A DNA stretch of 64,000 nucleotides from Myxococcota bacterium (GCA_963169045.1 CAUJDF010000056.1:41903-105902); one strand, 5' to 3'; shown: positions 19,644 to 30,691, numbered from the stretch's first letter. The notes: generated by a model from the letters alone, not told the origin. Program-made: numbers and translations.

Positions 19644-21008
19644 ATGTCCTCGACTCGGCCCGTCACCCTCGTCGCCCCCGTCGACCTCGAGCAGGACGCC
19701 TGCGCCCCGCAGGAGCGCTCGACGAAGTGGCGCCCGACGGCGGCGCTCGTCGAGCACTTCCGGCCGGCGCGCGTCGACCTGCTGTATCCGCCCGGGGCGC
19801 ACGCGCTCGCCGCGCAGGTGGCCGAGGACGTGCGCGCGCTGGTGCCCGCGGCGCTCATCACGCTCGACGCGCTCCCCCCGGAAGAGGCGGACTTCGCGAC
19901 CACCATCGCGGCCTTCGGCCGGTGGGCGGCCCGGCGCGGGTACGACGCCGAGGCGGAGGACGTCCTCGTCAACGGCGAGCCCCTCTCCGACGCCCAGCGG
20001 CTTTGCCTCTTCTTCCTCATCGAGTCGGGGGAGCTGCCGGGCCGGCTCGTCGCCGCGCCGCGGCCGGAGACCGGCGAGCCCGCCCAGATCATCGACCTGC
20101 GCGCCCGCCTCCGCGCGCTCGGGGAGACCCACCCGCGCGTCGACACGCCGGCGAGGGAGGACGAGCACGTCGCCCTGGACGAGGCCGCACCCGAGCTCGA
20201 CATCCCCGTCTACAACGTCGACTTCGCCCTGCTCCTGGACAGGATCGAGAGTGTGGCGACCCGCTGCCGCACGCCGATCCTCCTCGTCGGACCCGACGGT
20301 ACCGGCAAGGTCGCGCTCGCGCGGCGCGTCTACGCGGCGAAGAAGGCCTGCGGGCTCGTGACCGGCGCGTTCGTGGAGTTCGACTGCTCGACGTGGTTCG
20401 ACGACGAGGTGATCGGCGAGCTGTTCGGGCAGGTGCCGGGCGATCCCGGGGCCGAAGACCGCTGCGTCCTGCGCCAGGCCGAGGGCGGTGTGCTCTGCCT
20501 GCGCGAGGTCGGCGCGCTGCCGCGGGACGCGCAAGCCATCTTGCAGGCCGTGATCGAGCGGGGCGTCGTGCCCCGGCTCTTCGCCGACGGCGGGATGGCG
20601 TGCGACGTCCAGCTCGTCTGCTGCAACCGCGAGGACCCGAGGGACGCGGTCGAGGCGGGCACGCTCCGCGAGTCGCTGCTGGCGTGCATCGACCGGTGGT
20701 GGTTCCACGTGCCGGCGTTGAAGGACCGGCCCGAGGACATCGCCGCGAACATCGACTACGAGCTCGCGCGAAACGAGCGGGCGCTCGGCGTCCCGCTGAC
20801 GTTCGTCCCCGCCGCGCGCGCGCGCTACCTCGAGTTCGCCCTCGAGGCGCCCTGGCCGGGCAACTTCTACGAGCTCGAGGGCAGCATCGAGCGCATGGCG
20901 GTGCACTCGCGCGACGGCCTCCTCACGGAGCGCGTGGTCGACGAAGAGATCGCGGAGCTCCTGTCGCGATGGGTGGGCCGGGTGCCGGTGAACGCGCCGT
21001 GGGGGTAG
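19644..21008 (+). CDS. RtcR-like protein: CARF-type N-domain plus degenerate AAA+ domain, no HTH
   Basis: This is a 454-residue protein. Residues about 1-185 resemble the ligand-sensing N-domain of RtcR (STKWRPTAALVEHF, RVDLLYPPGAHALA, LCLFFLIESGELPGRL), a CARF-related fold. Residues about 195-440 resemble its sigma-54-activator AAA+ domain, but key features are altered. Walker A is GPDGTGKV (216-223, no Ser/Thr after Lys). The GAFTGA loop is missing (GQVPGDPGAEDR, about 262-273). Walker B reads GGVLCLREVG (281-290), with Arg287 where Asp is expected. The protein ends shortly after the AAA+ fold (...VGRVPVNAPWG), so the DNA-binding HTH of RtcR (about 530 aa) is absent. No rtcA or rtcB is in the window. 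It probably does not activate sigma-54 promoters and may act as a ligand-sensing scaffold. Confidence 0.78.
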   Translation: MSSTRPVTLVAPVDLEQDACAPQERSTKWRPTAALVEHFRPARVDLLYPPGAHALAAQVAEDVRALVPAALITLDALPPEEADFATTIAAFGRWAARRGYDAEAEDVLVNGEPLSDAQRLCLFFLIESGELPGRLVAAPRPETGEPAQIIDLRARLRALGETHPRVDTPAREDEHVALDEAAPELDIPVYNVDFALLLDRIESVATRCRTPILLVGPDGTGKVALARRVYAAKKACGLVTGAFVEFDCSTWFDDEVIGELFGQVPGDPGAEDRCVLRQAEGGVLCLREVGALPRDAQAILQAVIERGVVPRLFADGGMACDVQLVCCNREDPRDAVEAGTLRESLLACIDRWWFHVPALKDRPEDIAANIDYELARNERALGVPLTFVPAARARYLEFALEAPWPGNFYELEGSIERMAVHSRDGLLTERVVDEEIAELLSRWVGRVPVNAPWG

Positions 21009-21036
21009 TCGCCCGGCGGGCGTCCGGGTGGAGCGT

Positions 21037-21792
21037 TCAGGTGGGCGAGACTGGCGCGGGCGCCGCCGGCGCAGCAGCCGCGGGCGCCGCGGACGCCGTC
21101 GCCCCGGCGGCGCGGCGGCGGCGCGACGGGCGGAGCGCGTCGAAGTAGCCGAGCACCTGCGCCTCGAGGTTCGCCGGCACCGTCGGGTCCTCCTTGAGCT
21201 CGAGGCGCACGGCGGCGCGGATGCGGGCAACGAGCGCGGTCGCGTCGCGCACGATGGCCGGCAGCGTGCGCCGCTGCGCGTCGGCCGGGGCGCTCCGCGC
21301 GCTGCTGAGGCGACCGAGCGCCTCGCCGCGCTCGATCCAGAGATGAACGAGTGCCGCGAGCGAACGCTCGCCGGGCGCCGCGGGGAAGAGCTCGAGCGCC
21401 GCCTGCAGGCGCGGGCGCTGGCTGCGCGCGAGAAGCGCGTCGGCGGCGCGCTCGTCCGGCGAACGCCGCGCCGACGTGCGCTCGGCGAGCAGCGTGTCGT
21501 GCAGGGCCGTCGCCGCCGCGCGCTTCGCCGCCGGGTACAGCGGGTTGCGCTTCGCGGCGAGCAGCGTGTGGTTCAGCGACGTGGTGACCTCCACGTGCTG
21601 CTCGAACGCTTCGCTCAGATCGCCGCCGGTCACCTCCGCCTCGCGGCCGAGCACGGCGTCGATCTCCGCCGAGAGCCGGCGAACCGCGGCCTCGTCGCGC
21701 CCCCCGGTGGGCAGCCGGTGCAGATGGAGCAGGCGGTTCTCGATCAGGTCTCCGAACGCGAGACGGTACTGCGGGGCCTTCAACGTGGACAT
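21037..21792 (-). CDS. Hypothetical helical protein with Ala/Pro-rich tail
   Basis: I do not recognise this 251-residue protein. It starts MSTLKAPQYRLAFGDLIENR with a GGAGAG site nine bases upstream, has no signal peptide or membrane segment, and looks almost wholly helical, with charged helices (for example LSAEIDAVLGREAEVTGGD and EDPTVPANLEAQVLGYFDALRP). The last about 25 residues are Ala/Pro-rich and probably disordered. It converges on the RtcR-like gene with 28 bases between the two stops and is divergent from the A2M gene. The position is weak evidence for any functional link. Confidence 0.75.
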   Translation of the reverse strand: MSTLKAPQYRLAFGDLIENRLLHLHRLPTGGRDEAAVRRLSAEIDAVLGREAEVTGGDLSEAFEQHVEVTTSLNHTLLAAKRNPLYPAAKRAAATALHDTLLAERTSARRSPDERAADALLARSQRPRLQAALELFPAAPGERSLAALVHLWIERGEALGRLSSARSAPADAQRRTLPAIVRDATALVARIRAAVRLELKEDPTVPANLEAQVLGYFDALRPSRRRRAAGATASAAPAAAAPAAPAPVSPT

Positions 21793-21961
21793 CGGCTCTC
21801 TCCTCTCTGGTGTTTCGCCGTCGTCGGCGTGGCGAGGCCCCGGTCCCTAGATCGTGGCGGTTGACAGCAGCGCCCCGTCCGTTCGTGGGTCTCGCAGGGT
21901 CCGACCCTCGATCGCCTCCGCCCCGGCCCCCTGGCGCGTCTCGGTGCGACGGAGTATTGGG

Positions 21962-24900
21962 ATGGCCATGCTCAGGATCACGGCGCTCTTGGGGGTCGTC
22001 GCGCTCTGCGGGTGCGACGTCGAGGAGGTGGTGATGAAATCGGCGCAGGCGGCCGAGGTGGCCGACGAGGCGGACGCGGGTCGCGGCCTCGTCTTCGACG
22101 TGAGCGAGGGGGCGCCCCCCACCGGCGCCGCCGAGCGGACGCCCGCCGTGAAGGGCGAGCCGCTGTCGCCGGAGCGCGTGGCGGCGCTGCTGGCGCGCCT
22201 GCCCGCGGGCGCCGGCGAGGGGGCCGCGGTCGAGGCGTTCCGCTTCCCGGCGTCGACGCTGCCCGCGCCGAAGACGGGCGAGACGGTGAAGACGCCGTTC
22301 CCGCCGCCGGCCGAGGCGCCGCCGCCGGCCGACGTGAAGGGCGGCCCGCTCGAGGTCGTGCGCCACCAGCCCGAGGGCGACGTCCCGCTCGCCCCGCACC
22401 TCAGCCTCACGTTCTCGCAGCCGATGGTCGCCGTGACGGGGCAGAGCGACGCCGCCACCACCGTGCCCGTCACGATCGAGCCGGCCCCGCCCGGCAGGTG
22501 GCGCTGGGTCGGCACGCGCACGCTGCTCTTCGAGCCGGACGGCGGCCGCTTCCCGCAGGCGACCGAGTACACCGTCGCGGTGCCCGCCGGCACGAAGTCG
22601 GCGAACGGCGGCGCGCTCGCGAAGGCCGCGCGCTGGACGTTCCGCACGCCGCCGCCCTCGCTGACCGCGCACTGGCCGCCGGACGGCCCCCAGCGCCGCG
22701 ACACGCCGATGTTCGCCGCGTTCGACCAGCGCATCGACCCCGACGCCGTCCTGAAGCGCGTCAAGGTGAGCGCCGGGCTGCTCGGCGGCGCGCCCGCGCT
22801 CCGGCGCCTGACCGACGCCGAGGTGGCCGCCCACCCCGAGCTGAAGCGGCTCGCCGACGCCGCCGGACCCGGCCGCTGGCTCGCGTTCCGCGCCGAGAAG
22901 GGCCTGCCCGCCGACAAGTCCGTCACGGTGAGCTTCGGCAGCGGCACGCCGTCCGCCGAGGGGCCGCGCACGACCGACAAGGCGCAGAGCTTCGAGCTCC
23001 GCACTTACGGCCCCTTCCGGGTGGAGCGCGCCGAGTGCGGCTGGCGCGGGCAGTGCCCGCCGCTCACGCCCTGGCACATCGCGTTCACCAACCCCGTCGA
23101 CGAGACGTCTTTCGACCCGTCGCTCGTGCGCGTCTCGCCCGAGCTGCCCGGCCTCGAGATCGACGTCGGCGGCACCGGCATGACCCTCCGCGGACCGACC
23201 CGCGGGCGCACCCGGTACACCGTCACGCTCGACGAGCGGCTGAAGGACGCCTTCGGGCAGGGCCTCACCGGCGACCGCAGCCACACGTTCGCCGTGGGCG
23301 AGGCGGAGCCGCTGCTGACGGCCCAGGGCGAGCCGATGGCGGTGCTCGACCCGGCCGCCGAGGGCCGCTTCCCGGTCTACACCGTCAACCACGACGCGCT
23401 GAGGGTGCGGATCTACCAGGTGGAGCCGCAGGACTGGGCCGCCTTCACGGTGTGGGCCCGCGATCGCCACGCCGAGCCGCCGCCGCCCGTGCCGGGCCGG
23501 CTGCTGTCCGACGCGGTGGTGAAGGTCGAGGGCGCGCGGGACGCGCTCACCGAGACGCGCATCGACGTCGGCGCCCGGCTCGGCGGGCGCGGGCAGGCGG
23601 TCCTCGTGGTGGAGCCCGCCGTCCAGCCGAAGGAGCGCTGGCGGCGGCGCGACGTCCGCGTCTGGGTGCAGGTGACCGACCTCGCGCTCGACGCGTTCGT
23701 CGACGGGGAGCGCATGGTCGCCTGGGCGACGAACCTCGCCGACGGCAAGCCGCTCGACGGCGTCGATCTGCGCCTCGAGGGCGAGAGCGCGCGCACCGGC
23801 CCGGACGGCCTCGCCACGCTGATGCTGCCGGCGAAGGCGCAGGTGCTCGTCGCCCGGCGCGGCGACGACGTGGCCCTCCTGCCGGAGAGCACCGGCTTCT
23901 GGGGGAGCGGCTGGCAGCGCCGGCCACCCCACGACGCGCTGCGCTGGTACGTCTTCGACGACCGCCACCTGTACAAGCCCGGAGAGACGGCGCGCGTGAA
24001 GGGCTGGATCCGGCGCGTCGGCGGCGGTCCCGCCGGCGACGTCGGCGCCTTCCAGCACGCGGCGAAGTCGGTGCGCTGGCGCCTGAACGACGCCCGCGGC
24101 AACGAGGTGGGCGCCGGCGCGGCGGCCCTCGACGCCTGGGGCGGCTTCGACCTGACGCTGAAGCTCCCCGCCGAGATGAACCTCGGCACGGCGTGGCTGC
24201 GCCTCGAGGCGGAGGGCGGCGGCGGCCCGACCGCGGGCCGCGAGGTCGGGCACGCGCTCGAGGTCCAGGAGTTCCGCCGCCCCGAGTTCGAGGTGCAGGC
24301 GCGCACCGAGAGCGCGGGGCCGCACCTCGTCGGCGGCGAGGCCGTGGTCGGCGTGGTGGCGAGGTACTATTCCGGCGGCGCCCTGCCCGGCGCGCCCGCC
24401 CGCTGGCGCATCACCGCGACCCCCGGCCACTTCGTGCCGCCCGGCCGCGACGACTTCAGCTTCGGCGAATGGGCGCCCTGGTGGATGCCGCACGGCGGCC
24501 GCGGCGAGGCGACGACCGAGGCGCTCGAGGGCCGCACCGACGGCGACGGCGTGCACCGCGCGCGCTTGAAGTTCCGGGCCGCCGAGCCGCCGCGCGCCTA
24601 CGCCGTCGAGGCGGAGGCCACCGTCGAGGACGTCAACCGCCAGGCATGGACGCGCGCCGCCAGCCTGCTCGTCCACCCGTCGTCGGTCTACGTCGGCCTG
24701 CGCACGCCGCGCCCGTTCGTCGGCGCCGGCGAGAAGCTGCAGGTCGAGGCCGTCGCCGTCGATCTCGACGGCCAGGCGGTGACCGGGCGCCCCGTCCGGG
24801 TGGTCGCCGAGCGCCTGACGTGGCGCCGGCGCGGCCGCGAGTGGACGGAGGTCGCCACCGACCGCGCCGAGTGCAAGCTCTCGTCGGGCAGCGAGCCCGG

Positions 24901-27900
24901 CGAGTGCACGTTCGAGCCGGGGCGGGGCGGGCAGTGGCGCGTCCGCGCCGAGGTCACCGACGCGCAGGGCCGCCGCAACCGCACCGTGCTCATGATCTGG
25001 GTGTCCGGCGGTGAGCGGCCGAGCGCCGAGACGCCGGACGCCGATCGCGTGACCCTCGTGCCGGACCGCCGCGAGTACCAGGGCGGCCAGGTGGCGCAGA
25101 TTCTGGTCCAGGCGCCGTTCGCGCCCGCCGAGGGCCTTCTGACGCTGCGCCGCTCCGGCCTGCTGAAGACCGAGCGGTTCCGGATCGAGGGCGCCACGCA
25201 CACGCTGCACATCCCGGTGGACGAGGCGTGGGTGCCCGGGGTCACGGTGCAGGTCGACCTCGTCGGCGCGAAGCCGCGCGACCGCGGGACGCGGCCGGCG
25301 TTTGCCAGCGGCTCGATCGGCCTGGCGGTGCCGCCGCTGCGCCGCACGTTGCAGGTGCGGGCGACGCCGGCGGCGGCGGCGCTCGCGCCCGGCGCCGAGA
25401 CGAAGGTGGCCGTGCAGGTGACCGACGCCGACGGCAAGCCGGCGGCCGACGCGCAGGTGGCCCTGGTCGTCGTCGACGAGGCCGTCCTGGCGCTGACCGG
25501 GTACGAGGTGCCGGACCCGCTCGCGACGTTCTACGCGGGGCGCAGCGCCGACGTGTACGACCGACGCTCGCGGGAGCAGCTGCTGGTGCTGGCGCAGGGC
25601 CCCGCGCTCGACGAGCTCGAGCGGCAGCAGAACGAGGGCCGCATGGGCGGCGGCATGCCCAAGCGCCGGTCGCTGGCCATGCCGCCCTCCCCCCCCGGCG
25701 CGATGATGCGCATGGAGATGGACACCGGCGCCGCGCCGGCGGCCTCAGCGGCGGCCGAGGCGCCCGCCGACAGCACGCCGATCGCCGTCCGCGCCGACTT
25801 CTCGGCGCTGGCCGTCTTCGCGCCGGCGGTGAAGACGGGCGCCGACGGCCGCGCCGAGGTGCCGGTGAAGCTGCCCGACAACCTGACGCGCTACCGCGTG
25901 ACCGCGGTGGCGGTCGCCGGCGGCAGGCACTTCGGGAAGGGCGACGCCGCGATCACCGCGCGCCTGCCGCTCATGGTCCGGCCGTCGGCGCCGCGCTTCC
26001 TGAACTTCGGCGACCGGCTGGAGCTGCCGGTGGTGCTCCAGAACCAGACCGAAGCGCCGCTCGACGTCGAGGTGGCCGTGCGCGCGAGCAACCTGACGCT
26101 GACGGCGGGCGCGGGGCGCCGGCTGCGGGTGCCGGCCGGCGATCGCGTCGAGGTGCGCTTCCCCGCGGCCGCCGAGTCGGCGGGCACCGCGCGCTTCGCC
26201 GTCGCCGCCGCCACGCCCGGCTTCGCCGACGCCGCGAGCGGCGAGCTGCCCGTGTACACGCCGGCGACGACCGAGGCGTTCGCCACCTACGGCGAGATCG
26301 ATGACGGCGCCATCCGCCAGCCGGTGCAGGCGCCCGCCGACGCGATCCCCGCGTTCGGCCAGCTCGAGGTCACCACCTCGTCGACGGCCCTGCAGGCGCT
26401 GACCGACGCGTTCCTGTACCTCGTCCGCTACCCGTACGAGTGCGCGGAGCAGGTCTCGTCGCGCATCCTCGCCATCGCCGCGCTGAAGGACGTGCTCGGC
26501 GCGTTCGAGGCCGAGGGGCTGCCGCCGGCGGCGGAGCTCGCGGCCACGATCGAGGCCGATCTGAAGCGCCTGCGCGGCATGCAGAACGACGACGGCGGCT
26601 TCGCGTTCTGGCGGCGCGGCGACGAGTCGGTGCCCTACGTGAGCGTGCACGTGGCGCACGCGCTGGCGCGGGCGAAGGCGAAGGGCTTCGCCGTCCCCGG
26701 CGACCTCGTGCAGCGATCGCTGCGCTACCTCGCCGACATCGAGCGGCGCTTCCCCGAGTGGTACGGCCCCGAGGCGCGCCGGGCGGTGCTCGCCTACGCC
26801 CTGTCCGTGCGCCAGCGCCTCGACGCGGGCGATCCGGCGCGCGCGCGGCGCCTGCTCGAAGAGGCGAAGCCCGACGGCCTCTCGCCGGAGTCGCTCGGCT
26901 GGCTGATGTTCGCGCTGCAGGGCGACGCCGCCGCGGTGAAGACCATCCGCCGCCACCTCGAGAACCGCGTGAGCGAGACGGCGGGGACGGCGCAGTTCGC
27001 CACCGGCTACGGCGCGGAGGTCGGCAACCACGTGCTGCTCGCGTCGTCGCGCCGGACCGACGGCGTCATCCTCGAGGCGTTCGTCGAGACGGCCGCCGAC
27101 AGCGACCTCATCCCCAAAGTGGTGCGCGGCCTGCTGGCGCACCGCACGCGCGGCCGCTGGGGCAACACGCAGGAGAACGCCTTCGTCCTGCTGGCGCTCG
27201 ACCGCTACTTCGCGCGCTTCGAGGGCAAGACGCCCGACTTCGTCGCCAAGGTCTGGCTCGGCGAGCGGTTCGCCGGTCAGCACGCGTTCAAGGGGCGGAC
27301 GACCGAACAGGCCGAGATCGACATCCCGATGCGGACGCTCGTCGAGGCGGGCCCGACGCCGGTGGTCATCGACAAGCAGGGCGCGGGGCGCCTCTACTAC
27401 CGCATCGGTCTGCGTTACGCCCCCAAGGACCTGCAGCTGAAGCCGGCGGACCACGGCTTCACGGTCGAGCGCGCGTACGAGGGGGTCGACGATCCGCGCG
27501 ACGTACGGCGCGACGCCGACGGCACGTGGCGCGTGAAGGCCGGCGCCGCCGTGCGGGTGAAGCTGACGATGGTGGCGCCGGCGCGGCGGTACCACGTGGC
27601 GCTGGCGGATCCCCTCCCCGCCGGCTTCGAGCCGCTCAACCCGGCGCTGGCGACGTCGCGGCGGGTCGAGACGCAGGCGCCCGCGAACCGGCGCGGCGGC
27701 GGGTGGTGGTGGTGGGGTCCCTGGTACGAGCACCAGAACCTGCGCGACCAGCGCGCCGAGGCGTTCGCGTCGCTGCTGTGGGAGGGCGTCCACGAGTACG
27801 CGTACGTCGCGCGCGCCACGACGCCGGGCACGTTCGTGGTGCCGCCGCCGAAGGCCGAGGAGATGTACATGCCCGAGACCTTCGGGCGGGGCGCGACGGA

Positions 27901-27919
27901 CCGCGTGGTGGTGGAGTGA
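21962..27919 (+). CDS. Alpha-2-macroglobulin family lipoprotein with thioester
   Basis: This 1985-residue bacterial A2M is a periplasmic broad protease trap. ATG 21962 is chosen because it gives a lipoprotein signal (MLRITALLGVVALCGCD) and has GGAG seven bases upstream. MG-type beta domains fill most of the N-terminal two thirds. A low-complexity stretch about 1213-1279 (Met/Pro/Ala-rich, ERQQNEGRMGGGMPKRRS) sits where the protease-cleaved bait region is expected. The thioester motif C1494-A-E-Q1497 is intact in RYPYECAEQVSSRI, followed by the alpha-helical toroid (thioester domain) and a C-terminal receptor-like domain. Bacterial A2Ms often neighbour pbpC; here the downstream partner is instead a PilT-like ATPase whose ATG overlaps the stop. 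Confidence 0.95.
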   Translation: MAMLRITALLGVVALCGCDVEEVVMKSAQAAEVADEADAGRGLVFDVSEGAPPTGAAERTPAVKGEPLSPERVAALLARLPAGAGEGAAVEAFRFPASTLPAPKTGETVKTPFPPPAEAPPPADVKGGPLEVVRHQPEGDVPLAPHLSLTFSQPMVAVTGQSDAATTVPVTIEPAPPGRWRWVGTRTLLFEPDGGRFPQATEYTVAVPAGTKSANGGALAKAARWTFRTPPPSLTAHWPPDGPQRRDTPMFAAFDQRIDPDAVLKRVKVSAGLLGGAPALRRLTDAEVAAHPELKRLADAAGPGRWLAFRAEKGLPADKSVTVSFGSGTPSAEGPRTTDKAQSFELRTYGPFRVERAECGWRGQCPPLTPWHIAFTNPVDETSFDPSLVRVSPELPGLEIDVGGTGMTLRGPTRGRTRYTVTLDERLKDAFGQGLTGDRSHTFAVGEAEPLLTAQGEPMAVLDPAAEGRFPVYTVNHDALRVRIYQVEPQDWAAFTVWARDRHAEPPPPVPGRLLSDAVVKVEGARDALTETRIDVGARLGGRGQAVLVVEPAVQPKERWRRRDVRVWVQVTDLALDAFVDGERMVAWATNLADGKPLDGVDLRLEGESARTGPDGLATLMLPAKAQVLVARRGDDVALLPESTGFWGSGWQRRPPHDALRWYVFDDRHLYKPGETARVKGWIRRVGGGPAGDVGAFQHAAKSVRWRLNDARGNEVGAGAAALDAWGGFDLTLKLPAEMNLGTAWLRLEAEGGGGPTAGREVGHALEVQEFRRPEFEVQARTESAGPHLVGGEAVVGVVARYYSGGALPGAPARWRITATPGHFVPPGRDDFSFGEWAPWWMPHGGRGEATTEALEGRTDGDGVHRARLKFRAAEPPRAYAVEAEATVEDVNRQAWTRAASLLVHPSSVYVGLRTPRPFVGAGEKLQVEAVAVDLDGQAVTGRPVRVVAERLTWRRRGREWTEVATDRAECKLSSGSEPGECTFEPGRGGQWRVRAEVTDAQGRRNRTVLMIWVSGGERPSAETPDADRVTLVPDRREYQGGQVAQILVQAPFAPAEGLLTLRRSGLLKTERFRIEGATHTLHIPVDEAWVPGVTVQVDLVGAKPRDRGTRPAFASGSIGLAVPPLRRTLQVRATPAAAALAPGAETKVAVQVTDADGKPAADAQVALVVVDEAVLALTGYEVPDPLATFYAGRSADVYDRRSREQLLVLAQGPALDELERQQNEGRMGGGMPKRRSLAMPPSPPGAMMRMEMDTGAAPAASAAAEAPADSTPIAVRADFSALAVFAPAVKTGADGRAEVPVKLPDNLTRYRVTAVAVAGGRHFGKGDAAITARLPLMVRPSAPRFLNFGDRLELPVVLQNQTEAPLDVEVAVRASNLTLTAGAGRRLRVPAGDRVEVRFPAAAESAGTARFAVAAATPGFADAASGELPVYTPATTEAFATYGEIDDGAIRQPVQAPADAIPAFGQLEVTTSSTALQALTDAFLYLVRYPYECAEQVSSRILAIAALKDVLGAFEAEGLPPAAELAATIEADLKRLRGMQNDDGGFAFWRRGDESVPYVSVHVAHALARAKAKGFAVPGDLVQRSLRYLADIERRFPEWYGPEARRAVLAYALSVRQRLDAGDPARARRLLEEAKPDGLSPESLGWLMFALQGDAAAVKTIRRHLENRVSETAGTAQFATGYGAEVGNHVLLASSRRTDGVILEAFVETAADSDLIPKVVRGLLAHRTRGRWGNTQENAFVLLALDRYFARFEGKTPDFVAKVWLGERFAGQHAFKGRTTEQAEIDIPMRTLVEAGPTPVVIDKQGAGRLYYRIGLRYAPKDLQLKPADHGFTVERAYEGVDDPRDVRRDADGTWRVKAGAAVRVKLTMVAPARRYHVALADPLPAGFEPLNPALATSRRVETQAPANRRGGGWWWWGPWYEHQNLRDQRAEAFASLLWEGVHEYAYVARATTPGTFVVPPPKAEEMYMPETFGRGATDRVVVE

Positions 27920-29355
27920 TGGCGACGCTGAACGAGCTGCTGGCGCTCGTGGCCGACCACGGCGCCGACTCGTTGCAGCTGCGTGCCGACCAGCCGCCGG
28001 TGCTCTTCGTGGGGCGCGAGCCGCGGCCGCTCTCGTCGGAGCCGCCGACGACGGGCGAGACGCTGACGCTCATGACGCAGCAGCTGCTGACGGCGGCCCA
28101 GCGCCAGGCGCTGGAGCGCGACGGCAAGGTCGACGCCGAGTACCGGCCGCCGCGGCTCGGCCTGTTCGACCTGCGGGTGCGGCTGCTGCCGACGGGGCTG
28201 GCGCTCGGCTTCCGGCCGCGCGGGGACGCGGCGCCGGCGCCCGCCGACGTGGCGCGCACCGAGACGTCGTGGCCGGTACACGGCATCGCGGCGCTGCTCG
28301 AGGCCGCCGTCGCGCGCGGCGCGTCCGACGTCGTCGTCTCCGAGGAGACCGAGGTGACCGTGCGCGAAGGCGGCGAGCTGCGCCCCCTGCCGGGCGCGGT
28401 GTTCGATCGGAACGACCTGCTCGACGCGCTCGCGCCCGTCCTCACGCAGCGTCGGCGCGACGAGCTCGAGGCGCGCGGCAGCACCGATCTGGCCTTCGAG
28501 CTGCCGGCCACCGAGGCGCGCGGCCCCGCGCGCTTCCGCGTGAACCTCTTCCGCCAGCGAGCGGGTCTCGCCGCCGTCTTCCGGCCCATCTGGGAGAAGG
28601 TGCCGACGTTCGCCGATCTCCACCTGCCGCCGGAGGTCGCGACGCTCACCGACTATCCCTACGGTCTGGTGCTCGTCACCGGGCCCACGGGCATGGGCAA
28701 GTCGACGACGCTCTCGGCGATGCTCGAGCACCTCAACTCGACGCGGTCGCTGCACGTCATCACGCTCGAGGACCCGATCGAGTACCTGTTCCGCCGCAAG
28801 AAGTGCCTGATCCACCAGCGCGAGCTCGGCGTGCACGTCGACTCGTTCGCCGGGGGCCTGCGCGCCGCGCTGCGCGAGTCGCCGGACGTGATCTTCGTCG
28901 GCGAGATGCGCGACCAGGACACGATCGCCGCCGCGCTCACCGCCGCCGAGACGGGGCACCTCGTGCTCTCGACGCTCCACAGCGGTTCGCCGGCCCAGGC
29001 GATCGACCGCATCATCGACATGTTCCCCGAGAACCAGCAGGCGCAGGTGCGGCTGCAGCTGGCCGACGTCACCCGGGCCATCGTCGCGCAGCGGCTGCTG
29101 CCGGGCAGCGATGGCCGCTCGCGGGTGCCCGTCCTCGAGCTCGTGCGCGTGAACTACGCGTTCTCGCACCTCATCCGCGATCGCAAGACGCACCTCTTCC
29201 CGAGCCAGATCCAGTCGTCGCGGCAGGAGGGCACCATCGCCTTCGACGAGTCGCTGGCGCGCGCCGTCCGCGGCGGGCGCGTCGCCGTCGAGGAGGCGAT
29301 GCGCGTGTGCCGCGACCCCACGCACTTCAAGCTCCTGCTGAACGCCGAGGGCTGA
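27919..29355 (+). CDS. PilT/PilU-like twitching ATPase with duplicated N-terminal module
   Basis: The 478-residue protein is longer than PilT (about 345-370). The C-terminal half is a complete secretion-ATPase core: Walker A G255PTGMGKST, EDPIEYLF Asp box, RESPDVIFVGEMRD (Walker B) and the His box AAETGHLVLSTLHSG. Two N-terminal modules precede it: residues about 1-105 (ADHGADSLQLRADQPPVLF) and about 120-235 (AAVARGASDVVVSEETEVTV). Both look like the PilT N-terminal PAS-like domain, which suggests an internal duplication. The ATG overlaps the A2M stop (TGATG), so the two are translationally coupled. No other pilus gene is in the window. The expected activity is ATP-driven retraction or another motor; the link to an A2M is unexplained. 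Confidence 0.9.
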   Translation: MATLNELLALVADHGADSLQLRADQPPVLFVGREPRPLSSEPPTTGETLTLMTQQLLTAAQRQALERDGKVDAEYRPPRLGLFDLRVRLLPTGLALGFRPRGDAAPAPADVARTETSWPVHGIAALLEAAVARGASDVVVSEETEVTVREGGELRPLPGAVFDRNDLLDALAPVLTQRRRDELEARGSTDLAFELPATEARGPARFRVNLFRQRAGLAAVFRPIWEKVPTFADLHLPPEVATLTDYPYGLVLVTGPTGMGKSTTLSAMLEHLNSTRSLHVITLEDPIEYLFRRKKCLIHQRELGVHVDSFAGGLRAALRESPDVIFVGEMRDQDTIAAALTAAETGHLVLSTLHSGSPAQAIDRIIDMFPENQQAQVRLQLADVTRAIVAQRLLPGSDGRSRVPVLELVRVNYAFSHLIRDRKTHLFPSQIQSSRQEGTIAFDESLARAVRGGRVAVEEAMRVCRDPTHFKLLLNAEG

Positions 29356-29359
29356 CCCG

Positions 29360-30691
<1,332 letters not shown>

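Noticed and set aside
19644..21792. An RNA-repair (rtc) operon around the RtcR-like gene
   Set aside because: No rtcB or rtcA is present in the window; the neighbours are an M20 hydrolase and an unknown helical protein.
21861..21866. Perfect TTGACA in the gap before the A2M gene
   Set aside because: No acceptable -10 hexamer lies 15-19 bases downstream on that strand, so it is not called as a promoter.
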